64,000 nucleotides of DNA from Bradyrhizobium sp. AUGA SZCCT0158 (lineage in GTDB: Bacteria > Pseudomonadota > Alphaproteobacteria > Rhizobiales > Xanthobacteraceae). Below, one piece after another: positions 25,049-32,552 of the stretch. Position 1 is the first letter of the stretch. Each line of letters starts with the position of its first letter. Where the stretch lies: positions 1 through 64,000 of the forward strand of contig NZ_JAFCME010000020.1 in the NCBI RefSeq assembly GCF_018130065.1, in the 5' to 3' direction. Both the position numbers and the translations under genes were made by a program. The notes below the pieces were generated by a model. The model was given only the letters and a program-made list of their open reading frames with translations, was not told the DNA's origin and made no database searches.

Positions 25049-27328
25049 CTACTCGACGCTGGAGCCGCGCCGCAAATCGGCTTCAATCTGAAGCCTGGTC
25101 CCGCCGCCGAACCGCGCGCGGTAGACTTGGAGGTTCTCCATGATCCGCTGCACGTAGTTTCGCGTTTCGGAGAACGGGATCTGCTCGACCCAGTCGACCG
25201 CGTCGACCTTGGGGTCGCGCGGATCGCCATAGCGCTCGATCCATTTTTTGACGCTGCCGCGGCCGGCATTGTAGGCCGCGAAGGTCAGGATGTAGGAGCC
25301 GCGATAGTCCTCGAGCAAGCCGCCGAGTTCGGCGGCGCCCATCGCGGCGTTATAGACCGGATCGGTCTTCATCCGGTTGAGGTCGAAGCTGACGCCGGCC
25401 CGTTTGGCGACATAGCGCCCGGCATCCGGGGTCACCTGCATCAGTCCGTAGGCCTGCGCCGGGGAGACCACGGCCTGGTTGAAGGCGCTTTCCTGCCGGC
25501 AGATGGCGTAGACGATGCTCTGCTCGACCTCGGGCCCGATCGACTTGAACGGCGGGATGCCGTTGACGGGATAGGCGTAATGGTCGAACGGCAGGCCGCG
25601 ATTGAGGGCGGCCTTGCCGAGCAGCAGCATGCCGCGGGCGTCGGTGTAGCGCGCGGTCAGCTCGCCAAGCCCGGCCAGCGCGTCGGGATCGCCATTCTCG
25701 CCCATGTCGCCGAAAATCGGGATGGCGAGCTCACGCTCCTGGAGTTCATAGAGCAATTGCACCGCGCGCACGATCTCGAGCCGCTCGGCGCCGCGCCCGC
25801 GGGGAACGCCGTTCAGGTCGATCTGCGGCAATCCAAGTTTGGCGCGCGCCAGCTGGCCATAATAGCTGGTCGATTGTTCGGCGGCCCTTGTGTAGGCGGC
25901 GCGGGCCTCCTGGGCGCGGCCGGCGGCCTCCGCCGCGCGGCCTTGCCAATAGCCGGCGCGGGCCAGCGCGGTCGGGTTCACGCTGCCGACGCCGATCCGC
26001 GCGAAATGCTGGGCGGCGACCGCAGGGTCCTTCAGGAAGCGCAGCGCAATCCAGCCGGCGGTGAATTCCTGCTCGGTCTTGTAGATGTCGCGCGAGGGCA
26101 GGGCGGCATCCCGCGCGATCAGATAGGCGTTGCGATGCTCGCCGACGTCCATCATCTTGCGCGCCAGCAGCCGCCGCTCGACCCACCATTCGTTGAGATT
26201 GTGCAAGCGGCCCGGATCCTTCGGCGCGCCCATCATCAACTGGGCTGCCTCGGCAAATTTCTCCTCGCGACGCAGCAGCTGGATCCTGGCAAAGGTGTAG
26301 CCGGGATCGCCGTGCAGTTCGCGCGGCACCGCGTCCAGCAAGGCCCGGAGGTTCGAGCCCTTCCTGGTGGCGGCGATGCGCGCCTTGGCCAAGGCCATGT
26401 GGCCCGCACCCAGCCGTTTCGCGGCGCGCAGGCCGCCGGCTTCCTGCTCGGTGCCATAGAGCAGAAAATCCATCCGTGCCTTGTGATCGCCGGCCGTCAG
26501 CAGGGCGCCGAACAGATCGAGCGCGGTGTTTTCGGTGTCCTCCGTCATGCCGTCGTGCCGCCAGGCATCGCGCACCAGACGTTCGGCATTGGCGCGATCG
26601 CCGCGCCCTATCATCACCCGCGCCAGCGCGAACTTGCCCTTGGCCGAGATCGGCGATTCGTTTTCGAACCACGACCAGACCGTGGCGTCGTCGCGGCGGT
26701 CGTCCCACAGCGCGGCCTCGATGCGTCGGCGCAGGAAGGTCTGCGAGGGCCAGCTCGGATTGGCTGAAATGAAAGCGCGGTAGCGCTCGACGGAAGCGCC
26801 ATTGTCGTCGCTGCGCAGGATCAGCCATTCCGCAAGCTTGCGGGCGACCGGATCTGATATGGCAGCCTGTGCCTGCGTCGCATCGCCGGGCTTGCGCTTG
26901 CGAACCAGCTCGATGACATTCTCCAGCGCGTCCTTGTCGGACTGCGAGGTCGACGACGTCGCGGCGACCGCCGCAGGGGTCACGTGTTTGCGCGCCGCGG
27001 GCAGAGCGGCGTGCTGGCGCGTCGCAGGCGCGAGGATCGGTGCTGGACCTGGCGAAGCGGGAGCCGTCGTTTGCGCTGCTGAATGTTGCGTCGGGATCGC
27101 AGACGTCGGGTTTGCCGTTGTCGGGCTTGCAGGTGTGGTTTTCGGAACGACGTTGCGGGCGATCGGCCGCGGCTTCGGCAACGGAACTTTCGGCTTGGCC
27201 CAGGCCTCCACAGAAACTGCGGAAAGCCCAACCGACAGCGCCAGACCTGTCGCCAGTGCGGTCGATCGCAATGCGGCTGCGCGGGCGGATCGGGTCACGA
27301 ATTTCCTCTGCGGCGGCGAATCACTCAA
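25049..27328 (-). CDS. slt: Soluble lytic murein transglycosylase
   Basis: This periplasmic enzyme cleaves peptidoglycan between MurNAc and GlcNAc with 1,6-anhydro bond formation. The 759-residue product has an N-terminal signal segment (ALRSTALATGLALSVGLSAV), a Pro/Ala/Thr-rich linker (about 45-135), a long superhelical TPR/U-like domain (about 135-590), and a C-terminal SLT domain (about 600-735). The SLT domain has the catalytic Glu in CRQESAFNQAVVSPAQAYGL followed by MQVTP, and later LTFAAYNAGRGSVKKW. It is divergent from dapA. A start a few codons later (GTG, VTRSARAAALR) cannot be excluded. Confidence 0.9.
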   Translation of the reverse strand: MSDSPPQRKFVTRSARAAALRSTALATGLALSVGLSAVSVEAWAKPKVPLPKPRPIARNVVPKTTPASPTTANPTSAIPTQHSAAQTTAPASPGPAPILAPATRQHAALPAARKHVTPAAVAATSSTSQSDKDALENVIELVRKRKPGDATQAQAAISDPVARKLAEWLILRSDDNGASVERYRAFISANPSWPSQTFLRRRIEAALWDDRRDDATVWSWFENESPISAKGKFALARVMIGRGDRANAERLVRDAWRHDGMTEDTENTALDLFGALLTAGDHKARMDFLLYGTEQEAGGLRAAKRLGAGHMALAKARIAATRKGSNLRALLDAVPRELHGDPGYTFARIQLLRREEKFAEAAQLMMGAPKDPGRLHNLNEWWVERRLLARKMMDVGEHRNAYLIARDAALPSRDIYKTEQEFTAGWIALRFLKDPAVAAQHFARIGVGSVNPTALARAGYWQGRAAEAAGRAQEARAAYTRAAEQSTSYYGQLARAKLGLPQIDLNGVPRGRGAERLEIVRAVQLLYELQERELAIPIFGDMGENGDPDALAGLGELTARYTDARGMLLLGKAALNRGLPFDHYAYPVNGIPPFKSIGPEVEQSIVYAICRQESAFNQAVVSPAQAYGLMQVTPDAGRYVAKRAGVSFDLNRMKTDPVYNAAMGAAELGGLLEDYRGSYILTFAAYNAGRGSVKKWIERYGDPRDPKVDAVDWVEQIPFSETRNYVQRIMENLQVYRARFGGGTRLQIEADLRRGSSVE

Positions 27329-27607
27329 TCGCTCAAGCCTTAGGTCTATTTGATTGAATATGCGTACAAAATGCTAAAACGTCGCGGCCGGGGGTGTTTG
27401 CGCCAACACCACGGCAAAATCGCGGCTACGGCATTTTCGAGCCGTCGGATTCGATCCGGGAACACTCGAGGCCTCGCGGCCGGAAAATGCGTCAAAAACA
27501 AAGGCCTGTGGTCATATCCTTCGGCCCTTTCGCCAGATCGCCAGACCCGATATGAATTGGCTGGTCATTTTTAGCGGTGCCGTCACGCGCGCGTTGGGAG
27601 GAAATCC

Positions 27608-28498
27608 ATGGCAGCCAAGACAAAATTCCAGGGATCCTTCACCGCCTTGGTCACGCCCTTCAAGAACGGTTCGCTCGACGAGGCGGCTTTCCGCGGTCTC
27701 GTCAGCTGGCAAATCGAGCAGGGTTCGCACGGTCTCGTTCCCGTCGGCACGACAGGCGAAAGCCCGACGCTGAGCCATGCCGAGCATCACCGCGTGGTCG
27801 AGATCTGTATCGAGGAGGCAAAGGGGCGCGTGCCCGTCATCGCCGGCGCGGGCTCGAACTCCACGCGCGAGGCCGTCGATCTGGCTGTCCACGCCGAGAA
27901 GGCCGGCGCCGATGCCGTGCTGGTGGTCACGCCGTATTACAACAAGCCGACCCAGGAAGGCATGTATCAGCACTTCAAGGCGGTGAATGACGCGATCGGC
28001 ATCCCGATCATCATCTACAACATCCCGCCGCGCTCCGTCGTCGATATGTCGGTCGAGACCATGACCCGGCTGTTCGAGTTGAAGAACATCGCCGGCGTCA
28101 AGGACGCCACCGCCAATCTCGCCCGGGTATCGCAACAGCGCCATGCGATGGGACCGGATTTTATCCAGCTGTCCGGTGAGGACATGACGGCGCTGGCCTA
28201 CATGGCGGCGGGCGGACATGGTTGCATTTCGGTGGTCGCCAACGTGGCGCCGAAACTGTGCGCCGAGCTGATGACGGCCGTCCTGAAGGGCGACTACGCC
28301 ACCGGACTGAAGCTTCAGGACCGGTTGGTGCCGCTGCATGATGCGGTCTTCAAGGAACCGGGTCTCGCGGGAGCCAAGCATGGCCTCAAGCTATTGGGAC
28401 GGCTGGAAGAAGAAGTGCGTCTGCCGCTGATGAATGTGACGCCGGCAACCGGCAAGGTGATCCGCGACGCCATGGTCCATGCCGGCCTGATCAACTGA
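27608..28498 (+). CDS. dapA: 4-hydroxy-tetrahydrodipicolinate synthase
   Basis: DapA condenses pyruvate with aspartate semialdehyde, the first committed step of lysine and diaminopimelate synthesis. The 296-residue TIM barrel has GTTGESPTL (pyruvate carboxylate site), the catalytic Tyr in IIIYNIPPRSVVDM and the Schiff-base Lys in NIAGVKDAT. Length is typical. The start ATG is preceded by GGGAGGAAATCC. It is followed by mscL (42 bases) and smpB, a common order in this group. Confidence 0.95.
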   Translation: MAAKTKFQGSFTALVTPFKNGSLDEAAFRGLVSWQIEQGSHGLVPVGTTGESPTLSHAEHHRVVEICIEEAKGRVPVIAGAGSNSTREAVDLAVHAEKAGADAVLVVTPYYNKPTQEGMYQHFKAVNDAIGIPIIIYNIPPRSVVDMSVETMTRLFELKNIAGVKDATANLARVSQQRHAMGPDFIQLSGEDMTALAYMAAGGHGCISVVANVAPKLCAELMTAVLKGDYATGLKLQDRLVPLHDAVFKEPGLAGAKHGLKLLGRLEEEVRLPLMNVTPATGKVIRDAMVHAGLIN

Positions 28499-28540
28499 GG
28501 CTGGCCTCTCACTTCGCCCGATGCACGAAGGAAACCGACT

Positions 28541-28957
28541 ATGCTGAAGGAATTCCGCGAATTTGCGATGAAGGGCAATGTCGTCGACCTCGCGGTCGGC
28601 GTCATCATCGGTGCGGCCTTCGGCGCCATCGTGACCTCGCTGGTCGGCGACATCATCATGCCGGTCATCGGTGCGATCACCGGCGGTCTCGACTTCTCCA
28701 ATTACTTCACCGGACTGTCGAAGGCGGTGACGGCGACCAATCTGGCCGATGCCAAGAAGCAGGGCGCCGTGCTGGCCTGGGGCAGCTTCATGACGCTGAC
28801 GCTGAATTTCATCATCATCGCGTTCGTGCTGTTCATGGTCATTCGCGCCATGAACACCCTGAAGCGCAAGGACGAGGCGGCGCCCGCGGCGCTGCCGAAG
28901 CCGACGCGCCAGAAAGAGCTGCTGACCGAGATCCGCGATCTCCTCAAGAAGAGCTAA
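28541..28957 (+). CDS. mscL: Large-conductance mechanosensitive channel
   Basis: MscL opens under membrane tension to release solutes in osmotic downshock. The 138-residue protein has FREFAMKGNVVDLAVGVIIG with the conserved N-terminal amphipathic helix and TM1, a periplasmic loop, TM2 (LTLNFIIIAFVLFMVIRAMN), and a charged C-terminal bundle (RQKELLTEIRDLLKK). It lies between dapA and smpB, with one base before the smpB start, so it is likely cotranscribed. Confidence 0.96.
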   Translation: MLKEFREFAMKGNVVDLAVGVIIGAAFGAIVTSLVGDIIMPVIGAITGGLDFSNYFTGLSKAVTATNLADAKKQGAVLAWGSFMTLTLNFIIIAFVLFMVIRAMNTLKRKDEAAPAALPKPTRQKELLTEIRDLLKKS

Positions 28958-28958
28958 C

Positions 28959-29432
28959 GTGGCCGAGAAGAACGAGCGCCCGATCAAGGTCGTCGCCGAG
29001 AACCGCAAGGCCCGGTTCAACTATGCGATCGAGGACACCATCGAGACCGGCATCGCGCTGACCGGCACCGAGGTGAAATCAATTCGCAACGGCAAGACCA
29101 CCATTGCGGAGTCCTATGCGGACACCAAGGACGGCGAGATCTGGCTGATCAACGCCAACATCCCCGAATATCTGCAGGCCAACCGCTTCAACCACGAGCC
29201 CAAGCGGCCGCGTAAACTGCTGCTGCACCGCAAACAAATCAACAAGCTGATGGGCGCGGTCGATCGCGACGGCATGACGCTGATTCCGCTAAAACTTTAT
29301 TTCAACGAGCGCGGCCGCGCCAAGCTGCTGCTGGCGGTGGCCAAGGGCAAGAAGCTGCACGACAAGCGCGAGAGCGAGAAGAAACGCGACTGGGGCCGGG
29401 AGAAGGGCCGCCTGCTGCGCGCGCGGGGGTAG
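28959..29432 (+). CDS. smpB: SsrA-binding protein
   Basis: SmpB binds tmRNA and brings it to stalled ribosomes for trans-translation. The 157-residue product starts at GTG and has KVVAENRKARFNYAIEDTIE, GIALTGTEVKSIRNGKTTIA, RPRKLLLHRKQINKLMGAV and a basic C-terminal tail (KKLHDKRESEKKRDWGREKG), all diagnostic. Length is normal for alphaproteobacteria. Confidence 0.96.
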   Translation: MAEKNERPIKVVAENRKARFNYAIEDTIETGIALTGTEVKSIRNGKTTIAESYADTKDGEIWLINANIPEYLQANRFNHEPKRPRKLLLHRKQINKLMGAVDRDGMTLIPLKLYFNERGRAKLLLAVAKGKKLHDKRESEKKRDWGREKGRLLRARG

Positions 29433-29433
29433 G

Positions 29434-29516
29434 GGGCGAATGGCGAACAGGGAATGGCGAATGGTAAATTCGGCAGCTATCCCTTCTATTCGGTATTCGC
29501 CATTCGCTACTCGCCA
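29434..29516. repeat. Palindromic intergenic repeat (GCGAATGGCGAA type)
   Basis: GGCGAATGGCGAACAGGGAA with GAATGGCGAATGG faces ATTCGCCATTCGCTACTCGCC, so the whole spacer between smpB and the peroxiredoxin gene can fold into a long imperfect hairpin. This motif is dispersed in many genomes of this and other groups (from memory). It may also end smpB transcription. Confidence 0.65.
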
Positions 29517-29537
29517 CCTTGAGGGAGCGAGCATTCA

Positions 29538-30113
29538 ATGAATCAAAAAAATCTGCTCGAAGTCGACTGGAGCAAGATCCCGGCGCCGTCGGACGATGGC
29601 GCAGCCGCCCACCTTGTCGGCTTGGCGATCCCGCCGATCAGCCTGATGGCGACCGACGACAATTCGGTCACGCTGTCGGTGCTGCCGGGCCGGGTCGTCG
29701 TATTCGCCTATCCCCGCACTGGCGAGCCCGGCAAGATCAGCCTGGTCGACGATTGGGACATGATCCCCGGGGCGCGCGGCTGCACGCCGCAGACCTGCTC
29801 GTTCCGCGATCTGTTCGCCGATCTGAAGGCCGCCGGCGCCAGGCACGTCTTCGGCCTGTCGACGCAAAGCAACATCTACCAGACCGAAATGGCGTCGCGG
29901 CTGCATTTGCCGTTCCCGGTGCTGTCGGATGAGAAGCTGGCGCTGACCCGCGCCCTCGAATTGCCGACCATGGAGGTGGCGGGGCTGACGCTGATCAAGC
30001 GGCTGGCGCTGATCATCGATGGCGGGCGCATCAGCCACGTGTTCTATCCGGTGTTTCCGCCGGACCGGAACGCCGGCGACGTGCTGGCGTGGCTGAAGGA
30101 AAACCGGGTCTAG
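29538..30113 (+). CDS. Peroxiredoxin-like thiol peroxidase
   Basis: The 191-residue thioredoxin-fold protein has FAYPRTGEPG, a GARGCTPQTCSFRDLFADL site matching the peroxidatic loop of BCP/PrxQ-type enzymes (two Cys five apart), then VFGLSTQSNIYQTEMASRLH and FPVLSDEKLALTRALELPTM. It would reduce peroxides with thioredoxin-type reductants in the cytoplasm. It overlaps the convergent uracil-DNA glycosylase gene by 4 bases. Confidence 0.85.
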   Translation: MNQKNLLEVDWSKIPAPSDDGAAAHLVGLAIPPISLMATDDNSVTLSVLPGRVVVFAYPRTGEPGKISLVDDWDMIPGARGCTPQTCSFRDLFADLKAAGARHVFGLSTQSNIYQTEMASRLHLPFPVLSDEKLALTRALELPTMEVAGLTLIKRLALIIDGGRISHVFYPVFPPDRNAGDVLAWLKENRV

Positions 30114-30766
30114 CTCTTATCCAGATCCGCGCGCACTTTCGCAAACACATTGCGAAACATTTCCGGCGTCAGCACCCGCGTATTGGTATTGTAGCGGGAG
30201 CAGTGATAGCTGTCGTAAAGCTTGATCGGGCCGGCACTATGCACGGCGCCGTGCGCAAACGACGCCGCGGCGCTGCGCAGGCCAAGCGCTTTCAGCGTCG
30301 ATTCATGGGCGATCCTGCCGAGCGCCACGATCGCGCGAAGTCTGGGCATGCCGGCGATGGTCGTGATCAGGAATTGCCGGCAGGTGTTGATCTCGACCGG
30401 CAGCGGCTTGTTCTGCGGCGGCACGCAGCGCACCGCGTTGCTGATCATGCAGTCGACCAGCCGCAATCCGTCGTCGGGTCGCGCCTGGTAACTGCCTTTG
30501 GCAAAGCCATATTCCAGCAAGGTGGCATAGAGCAGGTCGCCCGCGTAGTCGCCGGTGAAGGGGCGTCCGGTGCGATTGGCGCCCTGCATGCCCGGGGCGA
30601 GGCCTACGATCAGCAACCGGGCTCTTGGATCGCCGAACGAATCCACCGGCGCATTGTGCCAGCCCGGCTCACGGGCACGAGCCTGGTCACGAAACTCGGC
30701 GAGACGCGGGCAAAGCGGGCAGTTGCGGTCCGGTCCAATAGCGGAAAAGGCGGCGGCGCTAGCCAT
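30110..30766 (-). CDS. Uracil-DNA glycosylase, family 5 (UDGb type)
   Basis: This enzyme removes uracil and other deaminated bases from DNA to start base-excision repair. The 218 residues include a Cys pair in CPLCPRLAEFRDQ (Fe-S ligands), motif A LIVGLAPGMQGANRTGRPFT, NAVRCVPPQNKPLPVEINTC with the other Cys ligands, ALGRIAHESTL and the closing H-S-A-G-P-like motif in HSAGPIKLYDSYHCSRYNTN. The GxAPxxxGANRTG form of motif A fits family 5 better than family 4. Confidence 0.88.
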   Translation of the reverse strand: MASAAAFSAIGPDRNCPLCPRLAEFRDQARAREPGWHNAPVDSFGDPRARLLIVGLAPGMQGANRTGRPFTGDYAGDLLYATLLEYGFAKGSYQARPDDGLRLVDCMISNAVRCVPPQNKPLPVEINTCRQFLITTIAGMPRLRAIVALGRIAHESTLKALGLRSAAASFAHGAVHSAGPIKLYDSYHCSRYNTNTRVLTPEMFRNVFAKVRADLDKS

Positions 30767-30829
30767 TCATGACCATGGCGTTTTCAATGTGGGCACCGGT
30801 TCGCGTCAGGACGTCGCGACAAAAACAAA

Positions 30830-30857
30830 AGCCCGGTTCTGATTCCAGAACCGGGCT
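30830..30857 (-). terminator. Rho-independent terminator of the NYN-domain gene
   Basis: AGCCCGGTTCT and AGAACCGGGCT pair around a 6-base loop. On the minus strand the stem is followed by TTTGTTTTTGTCG. It is 22 bases beyond the stop of the LabA-like gene. Confidence 0.9.
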
Positions 30858-30879
30858 CTAGCAGTGCAGCGGACTATTC

Positions 30880-31512
30880 TCAATCTTCGAAATCGTCGTC
30901 GCCGGCCCGCGGCGCCATGGTGGTCGCGCGCTGCAGGAATTGCGGAGCGTGATGACGCGGCTCGCGCGGAGCGGGGCGCTCGGAGGGATCGCGGCCGAGC
31001 TTCGATTGCAGCTCGACCAGATCGGTGAAGACGTCGGCCTGGCGGCGCAACTCGTCGGCGATCATCGGCGGCTGGCTCGAAATCGTCGACACCACCGTGA
31101 CGCGAACGCCGCGCCGCTGCACCGCTTCAACCAGGGAGCGAAAATCGCCATCGCCCGAGAACAGCACAATCTGATCGACGTGCTCGGCGAGCTCCATGGC
31201 ATCGACCGCGAGCTCGATGTCCATATTGCCCTTCACCTTGCGGCGGCCGCTGGCGTCTATGAATTCCTTGGTCGCCTTGGTGACGACAGTGTAGCCGTTA
31301 TAGTCGAGCCAGTCGATCAAAGGACGGATCGATGAATATTCCTGATCCTCGATAATCGCCGTGTAGTAGAACGCCCGCAACAGCGTACCGCGACTCTGGA
31401 ATTCCTTGAGAAGGCGCTTGTAGTCGATGTCGAAGCCGAGTGTCTTTGCGGTTGCATAGAGATTGGCGCCATCGATGAAGAGCGCGATCTTGTTGGAAGC
31501 GGGTGACATCAA
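30880..31512 (-). CDS. LabA-like NYN-domain protein
   Basis: The 210-residue PIN-like (NYN/DUF88) protein is a probable metal-dependent ribonuclease. IALFIDGANLYATAKTLGFD gives the first acidic motif, KGNMDIELAVDAMELAEHVD the second, and IVLFSGDGDFRSLVEAVQRR the third. VRVTVVSTISSQPPMIADEL ends the fold, and a basic disordered tail (RPAPREPRHHAPQFLQ) follows. Its neighbours in alphaproteobacteria are usually rpoZ and relA, as here. The RNA substrate is unknown. Confidence 0.88.
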   Translation of the reverse strand: MMSPASNKIALFIDGANLYATAKTLGFDIDYKRLLKEFQSRGTLLRAFYYTAIIEDQEYSSIRPLIDWLDYNGYTVVTKATKEFIDASGRRKVKGNMDIELAVDAMELAEHVDQIVLFSGDGDFRSLVEAVQRRGVRVTVVSTISSQPPMIADELRRQADVFTDLVELQSKLGRDPSERPAPREPRHHAPQFLQRATTMAPRAGDDDFED

Positions 31513-31654
31513 AGGGTTCTCGCGTTGTTGTTAACGTTTTTAGCGCAGCGGGAATCGACCGCGCGCACTTTCCAGGTCAGCTGTCTAAAGTTCGGTGAAT
31601 CTTTCCCCACGACAATCACCACTGCAATTATGGTGAGGCGAGGGCGAAATACCT

Positions 31655-31790
31655 AGTCTTTTGACGTTGTAAGGAGAGAATACTTGTCCCGAACGGTGTC
31701 CCGCCGTCTTCGGACGCTCCGGCCTTCTGGCCCCGGGAACTGGGTTACCAGAGCCCATTAAGAAGGCAAATCACAAATTTAGTCTTGCGA
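31655..31790 (+). ncRNA. ssrS: Candidate 6S RNA (ssrS)
   Basis: The 350 bases between the NYN gene and rpoZ hold a structured, non-coding stretch. CCTTCT (31723-31728) pairs with AGAAGG (31761-31766), and TCTGG with CCAGA inside it, giving GGCCCCGGGAACTGGGTTAC as the bulged core. That 3' half resembles what I remember of alphaproteobacterial 6S RNAs (CTCCGGCC…TCTGGCCCC…TTACCAGAGCC). A TTGACG at 31661 could be part of a promoter or of the RNA's 5' half. Ends and identity are uncertain. Confidence 0.45.
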
Positions 31791-31860
31791 AACGCCATCC
31801 GCCCCTATAACTAGCCCCTATAACCGACATATTGGGCCCCATTTAACGGAGCGACAGTCT

Positions 31861-32253
31861 ATGGCGCGCGTCACCGTGGAAGATTGCATTGATAAGGTCG
31901 ACAACCGGTTCGACCTGGTCCTGCTGGCAGCACATCGCGCCCGTATGATCTCGTCCGGATCACAACTCACAGTTGACCGCGACAACGACAAGAATCCGGT
32001 CGTTTCGCTGCGGGAAATCGCCGACTCCTCGATCTCCCCGGAAGACCTGCGCGAGGAACTGGTTCATTCCCTGCAGAAATTCGTCGAAGTCGATGAGCCT
32101 GAGCCCGATACCGTGCCCTTGATCGGCTCGGCCGGCGCCAGCGTCGATGCCGACGACACCGAGGTCGCGGTCGAGCGCATGACCGAGGAAGAGCTCCTGA
32201 AGGGCCTTGAGGGCCTGGCGCCGCCGGAAGAGCAGCCCGAAGAGGACGAATAG
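31861..32253 (+). CDS. rpoZ: RNA polymerase omega subunit
   Basis: Omega helps fold and hold the beta' subunit and is part of the ppGpp site. The 130-residue protein has the signature MARVTVEDCIDKVDNRFDLV and LLAAHRARMISSGSQLTVDR with DNDKNPVVSLREIAD, then an acidic C-terminal extension typical of alphaproteobacteria. It is placed before relA/spoT, the ppGpp enzyme, and is followed by a strong terminator. Confidence 0.97.
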   Translation: MARVTVEDCIDKVDNRFDLVLLAAHRARMISSGSQLTVDRDNDKNPVVSLREIADSSISPEDLREELVHSLQKFVEVDEPEPDTVPLIGSAGASVDADDTEVAVERMTEEELLKGLEGLAPPEEQPEEDE

Positions 32254-32292
32254 ACCCGGCAACGGGACGTCCCGAACACCCTGATCTGACAG

Positions 32293-32321
32293 AGGCCCGG
32301 ACATTTGTCCGGGCCTTTGCT
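32293..32321 (+). terminator. Rho-independent terminator of rpoZ
   Basis: AGGCCCGGACA and TGTCCGGGCCT form an 11-base stem with a very short loop, followed by TTGCTTTTGTT, 40 bases after the rpoZ stop. Confidence 0.9.
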
Positions 32322-32552
32322 TTTGTTGACATTTTTTCAGGTACGATGCGTGCTTGGCGGATGGGTGCGAGATCGCCTGAACCGGGTTGGCCGCAGCTTG
32401 ACCCGGGTTCGGCATCACAATCGTTCCAAGCCATGCGAAATTGATCGCTTGCGGACCCCCAACGGGGTGCAGCTTCGCTCGAAATCGCATTAGTGTTCTT
32501 GAGGCATTCTTGCAGCGGGCCGAGCTCGGCGCGCGGATGAGGCAGTGATTCG

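Noticed and set aside
25127..26767. 546-codon plus-strand open frame opposite the lytic transglycosylase
   Set aside because: Composition is typical of an antisense shadow; the minus-strand gene has a signal peptide and catalytic motif.
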